The notes: a model not told the origin generated them from the letters alone. A DNA stretch of 64,000 nucleotides from Streptomyces sp. BK239 (GCF_004217285.1 NZ_SHKS01000002.1:62001-126000), one strand, 5' to 3'; numbered from the stretch's first letter, positions 41,238-51,577 are shown. A program made the numbers and translations.

Positions 41238-44200
41238 CGGCGCCGGGCCCGGCCCGGACCGCGGTCACCGCCGGCGACGTACGGGGGCTGGTCGTCGGGG
41301 ACGGGAACGTCGTCCACCAGCACTTCCTGGGCGGCATCACCCGGCTGCCCACGGACTACGCGCAGCGCGTCGGCAACTTCCTCGTGGAGTACCTGGGGAC
41401 CCCGGGGCGGCCGGTGCCGTTCGGCGGCAGGCAGCGGGAGACGGGACTGCTCGACGCGTGGCTGGCCGACCCCGGCGCCCCGCCCTGCCTACTGCTGTGC
41501 GCTGCGGCGGGGCAGGGCAAGTCGGCGCTGCTGGTGCGCTGGTCGCGGGCCCTGCTGGACCGGGGCGAGGCGGTGGCGTTCGTCCCCGCGAGCATCCGCT
41601 ACCGGACCAACCTCGCCGGTGTGTTCTTCCCCGCGCTGGCCGCGCGCCTCGCCGGACTCCACGGTGACGAGGCCCCCTTGGACTCCCACGCCCCGGCCGA
41701 GGTGTGGCGCGGGGTGGTCGCCGACTACCTGGCGCGTCCCCTGCCGGACGGACGCCGGCTGCTGGTCGTCCTGGACGGCCTGGACGAGGCCGCCGACTGG
41801 GAGGCGGGGGCGGATCTGCTCCCCGCGGCCCCGCCGCCGGGGCTGCGGGTGGTCGTCTCGGCCCGCACGACCGCCGCCGCGCCGACCGGCGGGGACTGGC
41901 TGCGCACGCTGGGCCTGGACGGCCCGGGCCGCGCGGCCTCGCTGCCGCTGGCGGGACTGACCGAGGACGACGTCCTGCGTCTCGTGGGTGCCGAGGCACC
42001 CGGTCCGGCAGGCCAGTTGCACCGGCTGAGCGGCGGCGACCCGCTGCTGCTGTCGCTCTATCTGCGCGACGGCCGGCCCGAGGACCTCACCGGGCTCGCG
42101 GCCACCCCGCCGGGGCTCGCCGGCTACTTCGACCGGTGGTGGGCGGAGCAACGGCACCAGTGGCGGGACTGGTACGGCGCCTTCGAGGCCCTGGAGGTGG
42201 AGCGCCGGGTGGGCGCGCTGATGGCGCTGTTCTCCCGCGCCGCCGGGCCGCTCGACCGCGACGACCTGACCGGCCTCGACCCGCAGTCGCCGCCGCACGC
42301 GGTCGCGTCCGCGCTGGTCCCGCTCACCCGTTTCCTCCTCGGCGACGGCCGGACGTACGCCCTCGCGCACTCCCGGCTCGGCGAGTACTGGGCCGAACGG
42401 CACCTCGGCGCGGCCGAGTCCCGGCGACTGGACCGGCGGTTCGCCGCCTACGGTCTGGCGCTCGCCCGTGAACTGGGCGAGGGAGGTCTGGCACCGGCCG
42501 AGGTCTCGCCGTACGTCGTGCAGTACCTGTCCGCCCATCTGGACCGGATCGCCGCGGGCCCCGAGGACCGGCTCCCGCTGGTGCACGAGCGGTGGCGGCA
42601 AGCCTGGCAGCACGTCGAGGGGACCGACAGCGGTTTCCTCGCGGACGTACGGGCGTGCCGGCGGACGCTCGGCGAGGCGAACGGGCGTGCGGTCGCCGAG
42701 GGGCGGGCGGCGCCGTATCTCGCGGAGGAAGTCCGGTGCGTCCTGACGGAGAACAGCGTCGTGGACCAGTCCCGCAATCTCTCGCCCGCGCTGCTGTCCG
42801 CGCTGGTGGAGCGGGGCCTGTGGAGCGCGGCGCAGGCGCTGGCGCACGCCCGGCGGCTGCCCGACCCCGACGCCCGGTCGCGAGCACTGCTCTCAGTCGC
42901 CGAACGGCTGCCCGAGGGGCAGCGGCGCGAGGTGTGCGGGGAGGCGATCGCGGCGGCGGTGGGAGAAAAGGCCTTCGGCCGGGAGGCGCTGCTCGGGGAC
43001 GTGCTGCCGTGGGCGGCACGGCTGGGGGCCGCCCCCGAGGCGTGGGAGGTCGCGCGCCGCCACCGGCACGGCCCTGTTCTCCGGACGGTCCTCCCTCGGC
43101 TCGCTCCCCACGTGGACGACGCGTTGCGCCGGGAAGTGCGCCGATGGCTGGAGGAACACATCGAGATCCTCGCCGACTTCGAGAACACCCTCGATGTCAC
43201 GGGCCGCCATAGCGGTGACACCCTCCTGCTGGCGGGCTGCGCCCCCTATCTGACCGAGGACCGCCGGCGTGCGCTGGAGCGCCGGCTGTCCGACGGCGAG
43301 GGGTTCCCGTTCGGCTTCCGCTTCCGGACGCGGTTGCCGGAGGCCGGCGAGACGGCGTCCCGAGCGGCCGTCGAGGAGGCGTCGCAAGCCTTCGCCCGCG
43401 CCATCGCGTTCGACACCGGCGGGACGGACGGACCTGTGCGGTCTGCCGATCGGGCCGACGCGCTGGTCGCCCTCGGCCCCTGGCTCCCCGACCGTCTGCA
43501 CGGCCGTCTCGTCGACGCGGTGACGGCACTGCCCCGCCCCTGGCCTCGCACGGACGCCGTAGCGGGCGTCCTCCCGCATGTGCGGGGCGAACCGCGCGAG
43601 CGGCTGCTGGCCGCCGTCGAGCTGCTGCCGTTCCACCTCATGCGGTGCAAGGCGTTCCTCGCCGCGGCGGACAGCGAGCAGCACTCCGGCCATCGCGCCC
43701 GGTACGCCCTGCGCGCTCTCGACGAGGCCCGCGCCTCAGGCAGCGAAGCGCACTGGCTCGCCGTCCTGGTGCAGGAGGGGGACGCGCTGCCCGACTCCGT
43801 CCTGCCCGGCCTGGTCGCGACGGCGGCCGCCTCGGAAGACTCCACCACCGCGCTGGGCTCGCTCACCGCCGTCCATCTGCGCCGCGGACGGGTGCGGGAC
43901 GCCTTGGCCGTGGCCGCCCGGGTGGCGGAGCCGGCGGAGCGGCCCTGGCTGCTGCTGCCTCACTGCGGGCTGTTGCCCGCGTCGTGCCTGCGGGATCTGG
44001 CGCGGCACGTGGAGCGGCTCGCCGGGGGCGCGGAGCTGTGGTGGCTGGTCTCGCGTGTCCGGCGGCTGACGGCCGATCTGCCCTCCGAGGTCGTCGACCC
44101 GGCGTGCGCGGCGCTGCTCGCCCGGGACGGCCCGGCGCTCGGGGGCACGGCGTTCGCGCTGCTCCTGGCGCGTCGCACCCCGGGTACGCCGCTGCCGTCC

Positions 44201-46795
44201 GGGCTGCTCGCCAAGGCCCGGAGCGTCGGGGCGGGCTCGTCGGCCGACGAGGAGCAGCAGGAGGGGGCCCTGGTCGGGCTGGTCCGGGCCGGCCACATGA
44301 AGACGGCCCTGACCATGGTTACCGACCACACTCGGAGCGTGAAGATCCAGCTCCGGTTCGTCGAGGCCGTCGTCGCGCACGGCTCCGACGCGGACGTCGA
44401 AGCCGTGCTGGACCGGTACTTGTCGCCCGGCGACGCACTGCCGGAAGCGCTGGCCGCGCTGGTGGGCAGAGCGCCGGCCGGGACGCTCCCGCGCGTGCGG
44501 GCCGCTGTCGGGCGCATCCCCTCCGGTCTCTCCGCGTCCCTGGTCACCCACGCCCTGGCCCGCCGCCTGCTGGACACCGGTCAGCCCGAGGAGTCCCTCG
44601 AAGTCCTGATGAGGGCAGCGCTCGGCACATTCGTCGGACCCACCGCCGAAGCGGCGGCAGAAGTGCTGCCCCACGTGCGGGGCGAGGCTCTCACCGGGGC
44701 CCTGGACTGGCTCGGCCTTCTGGCGCGGCGGATTCACGACGCTGAGCTCGCCGAGCGGCTGGCCCAGGCTCTGCCGGCGGACCTGGCCGAGGATTTGTTC
44801 GACCGCCTCCGCGACGGGGACGCCCCTCAAACCCGTCAACACGACCGGGGGCGCGCCGCCGCCTGGATCGTCGCCGCTTTGCCGACGCCCCGCAGACAGG
44901 AGGCGGCCCAGGAGTTGTGGGCGGAACTGGAGGCCGAGCCCCGGACGACCGACGATCATGCATCCGCCATCCTGAGCCTGCTGCGCCTGCTGCCCGACGC
45001 GCAGCAGGACGCGGCTGTCGCCCGCCTGCTGCACCGCGCGGACGAGACCCCGAGCGGGCTCTTCGTGGACGGGGGGCGGGTGGATTCTCTGCTGCCGTTC
45101 CTCCCCGACGACGACCTGGACGAGGCGGTGGAGCACGTCGTGCGGACGTGGTCCACCCATGAGTGGACCGTCGCCGCTCTGGACGCCCGGCTCGCGGAGT
45201 CCGGCCGGGCCGGGCTGCTGCACGACCGCCTCCTCCGGCTGCCCTGGAGGCTCAGGACGGCCTTCCTGTTGGGGCTGTCACAGCGCGCCGAGCACGAGGC
45301 GGCTCGCGAGATGCTGCGCGAGGCACTGAGGCAGGTCCAGCACATCGGGGACGAGGAAACGGTGCTCACCTCGATGGCGGAGACGGCTCGGCAGGCGACC
45401 GCGACGCGCAGACCTCGACTGCTCGCACGCTGCCTGAGCGCCTGCCTGCGCGCGCCGACGGCGGCGCTGGAGAGCGAGGACGTACTGGAAGCGCTGGCAC
45501 CGCAGTTGGGCTCCGCGGACCGTGAGGACCTGCTCGTGCGAGCGGTCGCCCACTGGGAGGCGCGACGCCCCTCCGACGGCCGTGTGCTGCGCACCGCGTT
45601 CCGGCTGATGGCCGGCCACGGACACGCCCGACTCGCGTTGGATCACCTCGCGACGCCTTCGCTGGGGCACGGCTGGGCCGCCGCGTTCTGCGGGGCCGTG
45701 CCGTCGTTGCCCGAGGCGCTGATCCCCGAGGCACACGCGCTCGTCGGGCGGCGACCGGCAGACGACACGCCGTCGGCGTACCTCGATGTGCTGCTGACGC
45801 TGACCGGACGGGTGCCGGCGGCCGAACGCGGTCCGCTGGTGGACGAGTTGCTGGAAGCACTCCCCTCTCTTCAGCCCGCCGAGTTCGCCGCCGCCCTGCT
45901 CGCCGAACTCACCGACGTGTCGCCCGAGCAGCGGACCGCCATCGCCCGACATGTCATGGCGGAGGAACGGCTGTGGCGCGAGAGCCGTGCGCTTGTGCAT
46001 CTCGACGCCGGTGAACTCCTGGCCCTGATACCACGTGCGCTCCGCCTGCCGTCGGACCAGGCCGAACTCGCCCTGGGCGCTGTGGCGATGCGCCTGCACA
46101 TCCTGGGCGAGACGTCGAGCGCGGTCGGCTTCCTCCGGGCGCACCTGCCGGACGCGGCGTTCTGCCGGACGGCGGCCTTCCTGCCGCCGACGGCCGACGG
46201 CGCGCACCTCACGGGCGTCGTCCGGGCCGTCCTCGACTGCGCGCCGCACCCGGACCGCGACCGGGCTCTTCGCGTACTGGCTCCCCATGCCGACACCGCG
46301 AGCTGGGAGCGCCTGCGAGGCGAACTCCCGTCACTCGACGGGGAGAACCGCGCCTTCCTCCTCGCCGAGGCCGCCCGCCGCAGCGCGCGAGCCGAGGCCG
46401 AGCGGTGGGCCGTGGCCGGCCTGGACCAGGCTGAGGCGCTCGTGCCCGATTCACCCCACGGCCGTCACGTCTGCGTTCCGCTGCTCGACCGGCTCAAGGA
46501 CGTGCTGCCGCCCGGCGCGGTCGTCGACAAGGCGCTCCCGCTGCTGACCACCCATCCGGCCCCGGACGACGCGTCGCGGCACCGGGAGACGTTTCGCACG
46601 CTGGTCACACCGCTGCCACCGCAGTTGCAACTGGTCGCCGCGCAAGACCTGTTGACCGCGTGCCAAGTCAAGCCCCGCGCCGAGACGCTCGCCTGGATCG
46701 GCGCCCTCCTCCCCGTCCTGACAACCCTGGGCGGACCGGACACGCCGGAGCGGCTGTTCGACGTCGTCGAGCGGGTCGCCACCGCCTGGCCCTGA
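41234..46795 (+). CDS. NLR-type STAND NTPase with N-terminal amyloid-type motif
   Basis: 1853 residues. Residues 14-31 repeat the partner's motif (GDVRGLVVGDGNVVHQHF). The NTPase follows: Walker A AAGQGKSALL (91-100; G93, K96, S97), Walker B RLLVVLDGLDEA (175-186), and a sensor-like VVVSARTT. From about residue 420 to the end there is one long run of helical repeats rich in leucine and arginine (ARM/HEAT or TPR-like), which would be the ligand-sensing arm. No N-terminal enzyme domain is present; the effector is the small protein in trans. ATG overlaps the upstream stop. A phage-defence or cell-death role is inference. Terminator hairpin at 47054-47096. Confidence 0.8.
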   Translation: MTAPGPARTAVTAGDVRGLVVGDGNVVHQHFLGGITRLPTDYAQRVGNFLVEYLGTPGRPVPFGGRQRETGLLDAWLADPGAPPCLLLCAAAGQGKSALLVRWSRALLDRGEAVAFVPASIRYRTNLAGVFFPALAARLAGLHGDEAPLDSHAPAEVWRGVVADYLARPLPDGRRLLVVLDGLDEAADWEAGADLLPAAPPPGLRVVVSARTTAAAPTGGDWLRTLGLDGPGRAASLPLAGLTEDDVLRLVGAEAPGPAGQLHRLSGGDPLLLSLYLRDGRPEDLTGLAATPPGLAGYFDRWWAEQRHQWRDWYGAFEALEVERRVGALMALFSRAAGPLDRDDLTGLDPQSPPHAVASALVPLTRFLLGDGRTYALAHSRLGEYWAERHLGAAESRRLDRRFAAYGLALARELGEGGLAPAEVSPYVVQYLSAHLDRIAAGPEDRLPLVHERWRQAWQHVEGTDSGFLADVRACRRTLGEANGRAVAEGRAAPYLAEEVRCVLTENSVVDQSRNLSPALLSALVERGLWSAAQALAHARRLPDPDARSRALLSVAERLPEGQRREVCGEAIAAAVGEKAFGREALLGDVLPWAARLGAAPEAWEVARRHRHGPVLRTVLPRLAPHVDDALRREVRRWLEEHIEILADFENTLDVTGRHSGDTLLLAGCAPYLTEDRRRALERRLSDGEGFPFGFRFRTRLPEAGETASRAAVEEASQAFARAIAFDTGGTDGPVRSADRADALVALGPWLPDRLHGRLVDAVTALPRPWPRTDAVAGVLPHVRGEPRERLLAAVELLPFHLMRCKAFLAAADSEQHSGHRARYALRALDEARASGSEAHWLAVLVQEGDALPDSVLPGLVATAAASEDSTTALGSLTAVHLRRGRVRDALAVAARVAEPAERPWLLLPHCGLLPASCLRDLARHVERLAGGAELWWLVSRVRRLTADLPSEVVDPACAALLARDGPALGGTAFALLLARRTPGTPLPSGLLAKARSVGAGSSADEEQQEGALVGLVRAGHMKTALTMVTDHTRSVKIQLRFVEAVVAHGSDADVEAVLDRYLSPGDALPEALAALVGRAPAGTLPRVRAAVGRIPSGLSASLVTHALARRLLDTGQPEESLEVLMRAALGTFVGPTAEAAAEVLPHVRGEALTGALDWLGLLARRIHDAELAERLAQALPADLAEDLFDRLRDGDAPQTRQHDRGRAAAWIVAALPTPRRQEAAQELWAELEAEPRTTDDHASAILSLLRLLPDAQQDAAVARLLHRADETPSGLFVDGGRVDSLLPFLPDDDLDEAVEHVVRTWSTHEWTVAALDARLAESGRAGLLHDRLLRLPWRLRTAFLLGLSQRAEHEAAREMLREALRQVQHIGDEETVLTSMAETARQATATRRPRLLARCLSACLRAPTAALESEDVLEALAPQLGSADREDLLVRAVAHWEARRPSDGRVLRTAFRLMAGHGHARLALDHLATPSLGHGWAAAFCGAVPSLPEALIPEAHALVGRRPADDTPSAYLDVLLTLTGRVPAAERGPLVDELLEALPSLQPAEFAAALLAELTDVSPEQRTAIARHVMAEERLWRESRALVHLDAGELLALIPRALRLPSDQAELALGAVAMRLHILGETSSAVGFLRAHLPDAAFCRTAAFLPPTADGAHLTGVVRAVLDCAPHPDRDRALRVLAPHADTASWERLRGELPSLDGENRAFLLAEAARRSARAEAERWAVAGLDQAEALVPDSPHGRHVCVPLLDRLKDVLPPGAVVDKALPLLTTHPAPDDASRHRETFRTLVTPLPPQLQLVAAQDLLTACQVKPRAETLAWIGALLPVLTTLGGPDTPERLFDVVERVATAWP

Positions 46796-47128
46796 CCGCG
46801 GAAACTTTTTCTCCGAGTTTCGCCGCGGGGGTGTATCAGGGCGCGGGATGCGCGCTCTAAACGGTGTGACGCCGAAGGTCCGCGGAGGAGATCGGGGGAC
46901 AACGGGGGCCTCCGCGAGGCCTTTGGCGGAGCGCGCGGGGCCGGTCGACGGGGGGACACCGGGGGAAGGCGCCGCGCACGGGGGGAAGCACCGCGCAGTA
47001 CAGGAACCGACGGGGGGACGGGGATCGACGGGGGATCCCCGGGCACGGGGGATCGGGCCGGCCGGCCGCTGTCACGGGGAGCGACCGGCCGGCCCGAAGC
47101 GTGTGCGACCGCGCGTCCGGCGGGGCGG
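46796..47128. other. gene-free gap rich in G-tracts
   Basis: 333 bp between the convergent NLR and fucosidase genes. The plus strand has more than ten runs of four to six G (for example 46893-46960 and 47011-47060), able to form G-quadruplexes. A terminator hairpin closes the gap. No gene seen. Confidence 0.6.
47054..47096. terminator. bidirectional terminator hairpin
   Basis: CGGGCCGGCCGG (47054-47065) pairs with CCGGCCGGCCCG (47085-47096). After one mismatch a CGCT/AGCG stem surrounds a 9-base loop. It lies between two convergent genes. Confidence 0.75.
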
Positions 47129-48379
47129 TCAGAAGCGGCCCGATCCCCTGTACAGCTCCAGTTCGCCGTCCAGTTCCACGGCGAGCACCGTGGCGTACGG
47201 GTCGAGATCGGAGGCCGTCGGCGGGTCGATCCACAGCACGCCCACCGCCTCGTGCAGTCCGCCGACGACCCGGTGGGGCAGCTCCGTCCCGCTGCCGAGC
47301 ACGGTGACCCTGCGGACGGGCGTGACGATCCCGCGGACGCCGATCTCGGCGCGCGGGGCGTCGAACAGGGTGAGGTAGAGCGTGCGGCGGTCGGCTGAGA
47401 GGGTGCTCGGTCCGTAGTGGTGCCCGGCGGGCAGTCCGCGCACCGTGCCGTACACGGCGTCGGCGTGCTTCGCGATCCACTCCCCCAGGCCTTCAAGCCG
47501 CTCGACCTGCGGCTGCGGGATGGTGCCGTCCTCCTTCGGGCCGACGTCGAGCAGCAGGTTGCCGCCCCCGCCGATGGTCTCGGTGAAGTAGCGGACGAGC
47601 TGGGCGAGCGACTTGTGGTTGTGGTCGTGGTGCTGGTAGCCCCACGAGTCGTTGATCGTCAGGCACAGTTCCCAGGGGCCCTCCGGCGGCACGACGGGGG
47701 CGCCCTGCTCAGGGGTCGCGTAGTCGCCCTCGCTGAGCATGCGGGCGTTGAGGACGACGTCAGGGTTGTACGAGCGGATGAGCGCGGCGAGTCGGGGTAT
47801 GCGCCACTGCTCCTCGCTGCGGTCCCACTCGCCGTCGAACCACATCAGGTCGGGCCGGTGACGGGAGGCGAGTTCGCGGACCTGGCCGTCGCGGTAGGCG
47901 ATGAACCGCTCCCAGGCGTCGAGGTCCTCTTCCTCGGCCGGGCATTCGGAGTAGCGGTTGTCCTCCATCTCCGGCGGGCGGCCCGGCTTGCGGGTGGTGG
48001 CGTAGTCGGGGTGGTTCCAGTCGGAGTGCGAGTAGTAGAAGCCGACCTTGAGGTTCTTCTCGCGCAGGGCTTCGACGTACCCGGAGACGTAGTCGCGGCC
48101 GAGGCCGAGATCGCCGAAAGCGGTGTCCCACAGGGCCACGCCGTCGTGGTGGCGGGTGGTGAGCACGGCGTAGCGGGCTCCCGCGCGGGCGAACAGGTCG
48201 GCCCAGGCGCGCGGGTCGTAGCGGGCGCCGGTGAACCGGTCGAGCTGGGACATGTACCTGTCGTGCGGCACGATGTCGTCGTAGAACGACCAGGACTCCT
48301 GGACGCCGTCGACGGCGTAGATCCCCCAGTGGACGAAGATCCCCAACTTGGCGTCGGTGAACCAGGGTTGCATAGGCAT
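47129..48379 (-). CDS. GH29 alpha-L-fucosidase
   Basis: 416 residues. WFTDAKLGIFVHWGIYAV is the GH29 opening, with YAVLTTRHHDGVALWDT, VGFYYSHSDWNHPDY and the nucleophile region PDLMWFDGEWD. A short C-terminal beta domain follows. No signal peptide, so it acts inside the cell on imported sugars. ATG 48379 is chosen for GAGGAG upstream. Last gene of the minus-strand glycosidase operon, 91 bp after the mannosidase gene. Confidence 0.92.
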   Translation of the reverse strand: MPMQPWFTDAKLGIFVHWGIYAVDGVQESWSFYDDIVPHDRYMSQLDRFTGARYDPRAWADLFARAGARYAVLTTRHHDGVALWDTAFGDLGLGRDYVSGYVEALREKNLKVGFYYSHSDWNHPDYATTRKPGRPPEMEDNRYSECPAEEEDLDAWERFIAYRDGQVRELASRHRPDLMWFDGEWDRSEEQWRIPRLAALIRSYNPDVVLNARMLSEGDYATPEQGAPVVPPEGPWELCLTINDSWGYQHHDHNHKSLAQLVRYFTETIGGGGNLLLDVGPKEDGTIPQPQVERLEGLGEWIAKHADAVYGTVRGLPAGHHYGPSTLSADRRTLYLTLFDAPRAEIGVRGIVTPVRRVTVLGSGTELPHRVVGGLHEAVGVLWIDPPTASDLDPYATVLAVELDGELELYRGSGRF

Positions 48380-48470
48380 GGTGGAACTCCTCGGCGGACT
48401 GGGGCACTTCGGACGGGGGGCGGGCGCGCGGCGGAACACGGTCGCGCGCCCGCCCCCGGGTCGGCCTTCC

Positions 48471-51400
48471 CTATCGGCCTTCCGTGGCGCGCTCCAGACG
48501 GAGCGTCAGGACCTGGAAGGGGCGCAGTGTCACGCTTACAGCGCCCTGTTCATCGGTGTCGGCCGGCTCCAGGGGGCGTTCCAGCAGGTCGGTGACCTGG
48601 GCGCCGGCCAGCGGGAAGCCCGTGCGCAGGGCGCCGGTCGCGCGGCCGCCCCGGGACTCGTACAGGCGCACCACCACGTCGCCGGAGCCGTCGTCGGCGA
48701 GCTTGACCGCCTCCACGGTCACGCCCTCGCCGCTGACGGAGACGACCGGCTCGGGGGCGCCGGCCGCGTCCGCCACGCGCAGCGGGAGGTTGAGGGCGTA
48801 GCCCTCGGCGACGGCGTCGCCGATGCTCGCGCCGGGCAGCAGGGAGTAGGTGAAGCGGTGGCGGCCCTGGTCGGCCTCGGGGTCGGGGATGCGCGGGGCG
48901 CGGACCAGGCTCAGTCCCACGGTGGTCGTCGTGCCGCCGTCCTCGCGGACCGTGCGGGAGACGTCGTGGCCGTACGTGGAGTCGTTGATGACGGCGACGC
49001 CGTAGCCGGGTTCGCCGATGTGCACCCAGCGGTGGCCGGGCACCTCGAAGCGGGCCGCTTCCCAGGTGGTGTTGGTGTGGGTGGGGCGCTGGACGTGGCC
49101 GAACTGGATCTCGGCGGAGGAGTGCGCCGCGCGGACGTCGACGGGGAAGCCAGCCTTGAGGATCTTCTCGACCTCGTGCCAGTCGATGTCGGTCTCGAAG
49201 TCGATGCGGGCGCTGCCGGCGCGCAGGCTGATCGTCTGCGTGATCGTGGAGCCCTTGCCGAAGGAGCGCGTGACGCGGATCGCGCCGGCCAGCGGGTCGT
49301 CCTCGACGACGGTCACCGCGTCGGCGTCCAGGAGGTCGGTGTAGCGGTTCTTGTAGTGCTTGTCGATGTCCCAGGCGTCCCAGCAGTTCGGGAGGTCGGT
49401 GTGCAGGCGGAGCAGGTTGCCCGGGCCGGCGAGGACTTCGCGGTTCGCCCGCAGGTCGGTCACGGAGGACAGGGTGCCGTCGGCCGCCACCTCCACCCGG
49501 ACCAGGCCGTTGTCGAGGACGTGGCCGGTGACCTCGACCGGGTGCGGCGGCTCGGCGTCGTCGGTGAGCGGGGCGCTGGCGCCGGCCGGGACCTCGACGT
49601 AGGCGCGGGCGCCGTCGGCGGTGCGGACCACCTCGGCGCGGTCGAAGGGGCTCGTGTTGAACACGCGGGAGCCGCCGGCGCCGAGCGCGGCGACCGCCTG
49701 CGCGGTCAGTTCCTCCACCTCGCCCGCCACGCGGGCGTACTCGGCCTCGGCCTCGCGGTGCACCCAGGCGATGGAGGAGCCGGGCAGGATGTCGTGGAAC
49801 TGGTGCAGCAGGACCGTCTTCCACAGCCGGTCGAGCTCTTCGTGGGGGTAGGTGTAGCCCGGCGCGTGCAGTGCGGCGGTCGTGGCCCACAACTCGGCCT
49901 CGCGCAGGCGGTGTTCGCTGCGGCGGTTGCCCTGCTTGGTGCGGGCCTGGGAGGTGTAGGTGGCGCGGTGCAGCTCCAGGTAGAGCTCGCCGACCCAGAC
50001 GGGGGCGTCCGGGTACTCCTCGCGGGCCTTGGCGAAGAACGCGTCGGGGTGCTCGATGACGACCTTGGCCGAGCCTTCCAGGTCGGCGAGCCTGCGCGCC
50101 CGCTCCATGATCTCGCGGGTGGGGCCGCCGCCGCCGTCGCCCCAGCCGAAGGGCGCCAGGGAGCGGGTGCCGGCGCCCTTCTCGGCGTAGTTGCGGACGG
50201 CGCGGTCCATCTCCACGCCGTCGAAGCGGGCGTTGTAGGTGTCGATGGGCGGGAAGTGGGTGAAGATGCGGGTGCCGTCGATGCCCTCCCACCAGAAGGT
50301 GTGGTGGGGGAACTTGTTGGTCTGGTTCCAGGAGATCTTCTGGGTGAGGAACCAGTCGTTGCCGGCGAGCTTGGCGAGCTGCGGGTAGGCGGCGGTGTAG
50401 CCGAAGGAGTCCGGCAGCCAGACGCCCTTGGTCTCGATGCCGAAGTGCTCGATGAAGAACCGCTTGCCGTGGACGAGCTGGCGGACGATGGCCTCGCCGC
50501 CGGGCAGGTTGCCGTCGGCCTCGACCCACATGCCGCCGACCGGGGCCCACTGGCCCTTCTTCACGGACTCCTGGATGCGGGCCCACACGTGGGGGTAGTT
50601 GTCGCGGACCCACTCGTACTGCTGGGCCTGGGAGCAGGCGAAGATGAAGTCGTCGTACTCGTCGGCCAGGGACGTCACGTTGGAGAAGGTGCGGGACGTC
50701 TTGCGCTTGGTCTCGCGGATGGGCCACAGCCAGGCGGAGTCGATGTGGGCGTGGCCGACGCCGGAGACGGTGTGCGCGCTGGCGTGGGCGGGCTTGGCGA
50801 GGACGGGCGCGAGGACGGCGCGGACGTCGGCGGCGCTGCCGGCGACGTCGTCCAGGTCGAGGGCGTCCATGGCGCGGTCGAGGGCGTGCAGGATCTCGTG
50901 GCGGCGGGGCTCGTGCTCGCCGAGGTGGACCATGAGCTGGCGCAGCACCTGGAGGTCGAGGTCGAGGTGCCAGACCTCCTCGTCGAGGACGGCGAGGACG
51001 GCGCGGCGGAAGGTGTACAGCGGCTTGTCGCCTGCGGTGAGGACGTCGCCGAGCGGGGTGGGGCGTGCGAAGTCGTCGGCCAGGATGTCGGGGTTGGAGG
51101 CGGCCTCGACCAGGTAGTCGACGCGTTCGCCGCCCTCGGCGGGGTTGGCGACCGGCACGTACTGGTTGAGCGGGTTGACCGCCTTGAGGGGCCGGCCGTC
51201 GGGCAGGTGGACCAGGGCCTCGGCCTGGTTGCCGGGCCAGTCGCCGGTGAAGCCGAGGTCGATGACGGCCTCGACCCGCCGGCCCGCCCACTCGGCGGGA
51301 ACCTCTCCGGCCATGCGGAACCAGGTAGTGCCCCAGGGCGGCCCCCACGGGGTGTCCATCGTGAAGGGCTCGTACGAGGCGGCCGCCGCCTCCTCGAAGG

Positions 51401-51530
51401 GGACGGGCTCCCCCGGCGCCTGCCAGGCCTCCACGGTGAGGGGGACGGTGGCCGCGTAGATCGCGGGCTGGATGCGCTGGGTGTGGAGACGCTCGGCGCG
51501 CTCCTCGATCCGGTTGCGTTCGTCGTGCAT
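48471..51530 (-). CDS. GH38 alpha-mannosidase
   Basis: 1019 residues of cytoplasmic GH38 alpha-mannosidase. An N-terminal beta domain of about 250 residues comes first, then the catalytic domain with GVGHAHIDSAWLWPIRETKR (zinc histidine and aspartate), VGGMWVEADGNLPGGE (nucleophile aspartate) and FHDILPGSS (third zinc site). The C-terminal beta domains end near LRPFQVLTLRLER. It should remove alpha-mannose from glycans taken up by the cell. ATG 51530 follows GGAGAA. A LacI-type palindrome (51578-51589) sits just upstream. Confidence 0.94.
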   Translation of the reverse strand: MHDERNRIEERAERLHTQRIQPAIYAATVPLTVEAWQAPGEPVPFEEAAAASYEPFTMDTPWGPPWGTTWFRMAGEVPAEWAGRRVEAVIDLGFTGDWPGNQAEALVHLPDGRPLKAVNPLNQYVPVANPAEGGERVDYLVEAASNPDILADDFARPTPLGDVLTAGDKPLYTFRRAVLAVLDEEVWHLDLDLQVLRQLMVHLGEHEPRRHEILHALDRAMDALDLDDVAGSAADVRAVLAPVLAKPAHASAHTVSGVGHAHIDSAWLWPIRETKRKTSRTFSNVTSLADEYDDFIFACSQAQQYEWVRDNYPHVWARIQESVKKGQWAPVGGMWVEADGNLPGGEAIVRQLVHGKRFFIEHFGIETKGVWLPDSFGYTAAYPQLAKLAGNDWFLTQKISWNQTNKFPHHTFWWEGIDGTRIFTHFPPIDTYNARFDGVEMDRAVRNYAEKGAGTRSLAPFGWGDGGGGPTREIMERARRLADLEGSAKVVIEHPDAFFAKAREEYPDAPVWVGELYLELHRATYTSQARTKQGNRRSEHRLREAELWATTAALHAPGYTYPHEELDRLWKTVLLHQFHDILPGSSIAWVHREAEAEYARVAGEVEELTAQAVAALGAGGSRVFNTSPFDRAEVVRTADGARAYVEVPAGASAPLTDDAEPPHPVEVTGHVLDNGLVRVEVAADGTLSSVTDLRANREVLAGPGNLLRLHTDLPNCWDAWDIDKHYKNRYTDLLDADAVTVVEDDPLAGAIRVTRSFGKGSTITQTISLRAGSARIDFETDIDWHEVEKILKAGFPVDVRAAHSSAEIQFGHVQRPTHTNTTWEAARFEVPGHRWVHIGEPGYGVAVINDSTYGHDVSRTVREDGGTTTTVGLSLVRAPRIPDPEADQGRHRFTYSLLPGASIGDAVAEGYALNLPLRVADAAGAPEPVVSVSGEGVTVEAVKLADDGSGDVVVRLYESRGGRATGALRTGFPLAGAQVTDLLERPLEPADTDEQGAVSVTLRPFQVLTLRLERATEGR

Positions 51531-51577
51531 GAGAGGTTCTCCAGACAGGGAGCGGAGAGTGCGGGGAAAGGCCGGGA

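Noticed and set aside
41234..46795. Avs/AVAST defence protein with an enzymatic effector
   Set aside because: No nuclease, protease, TIR or SIR2 domain is visible at the N-terminus; the paired motif points to an effector in trans.
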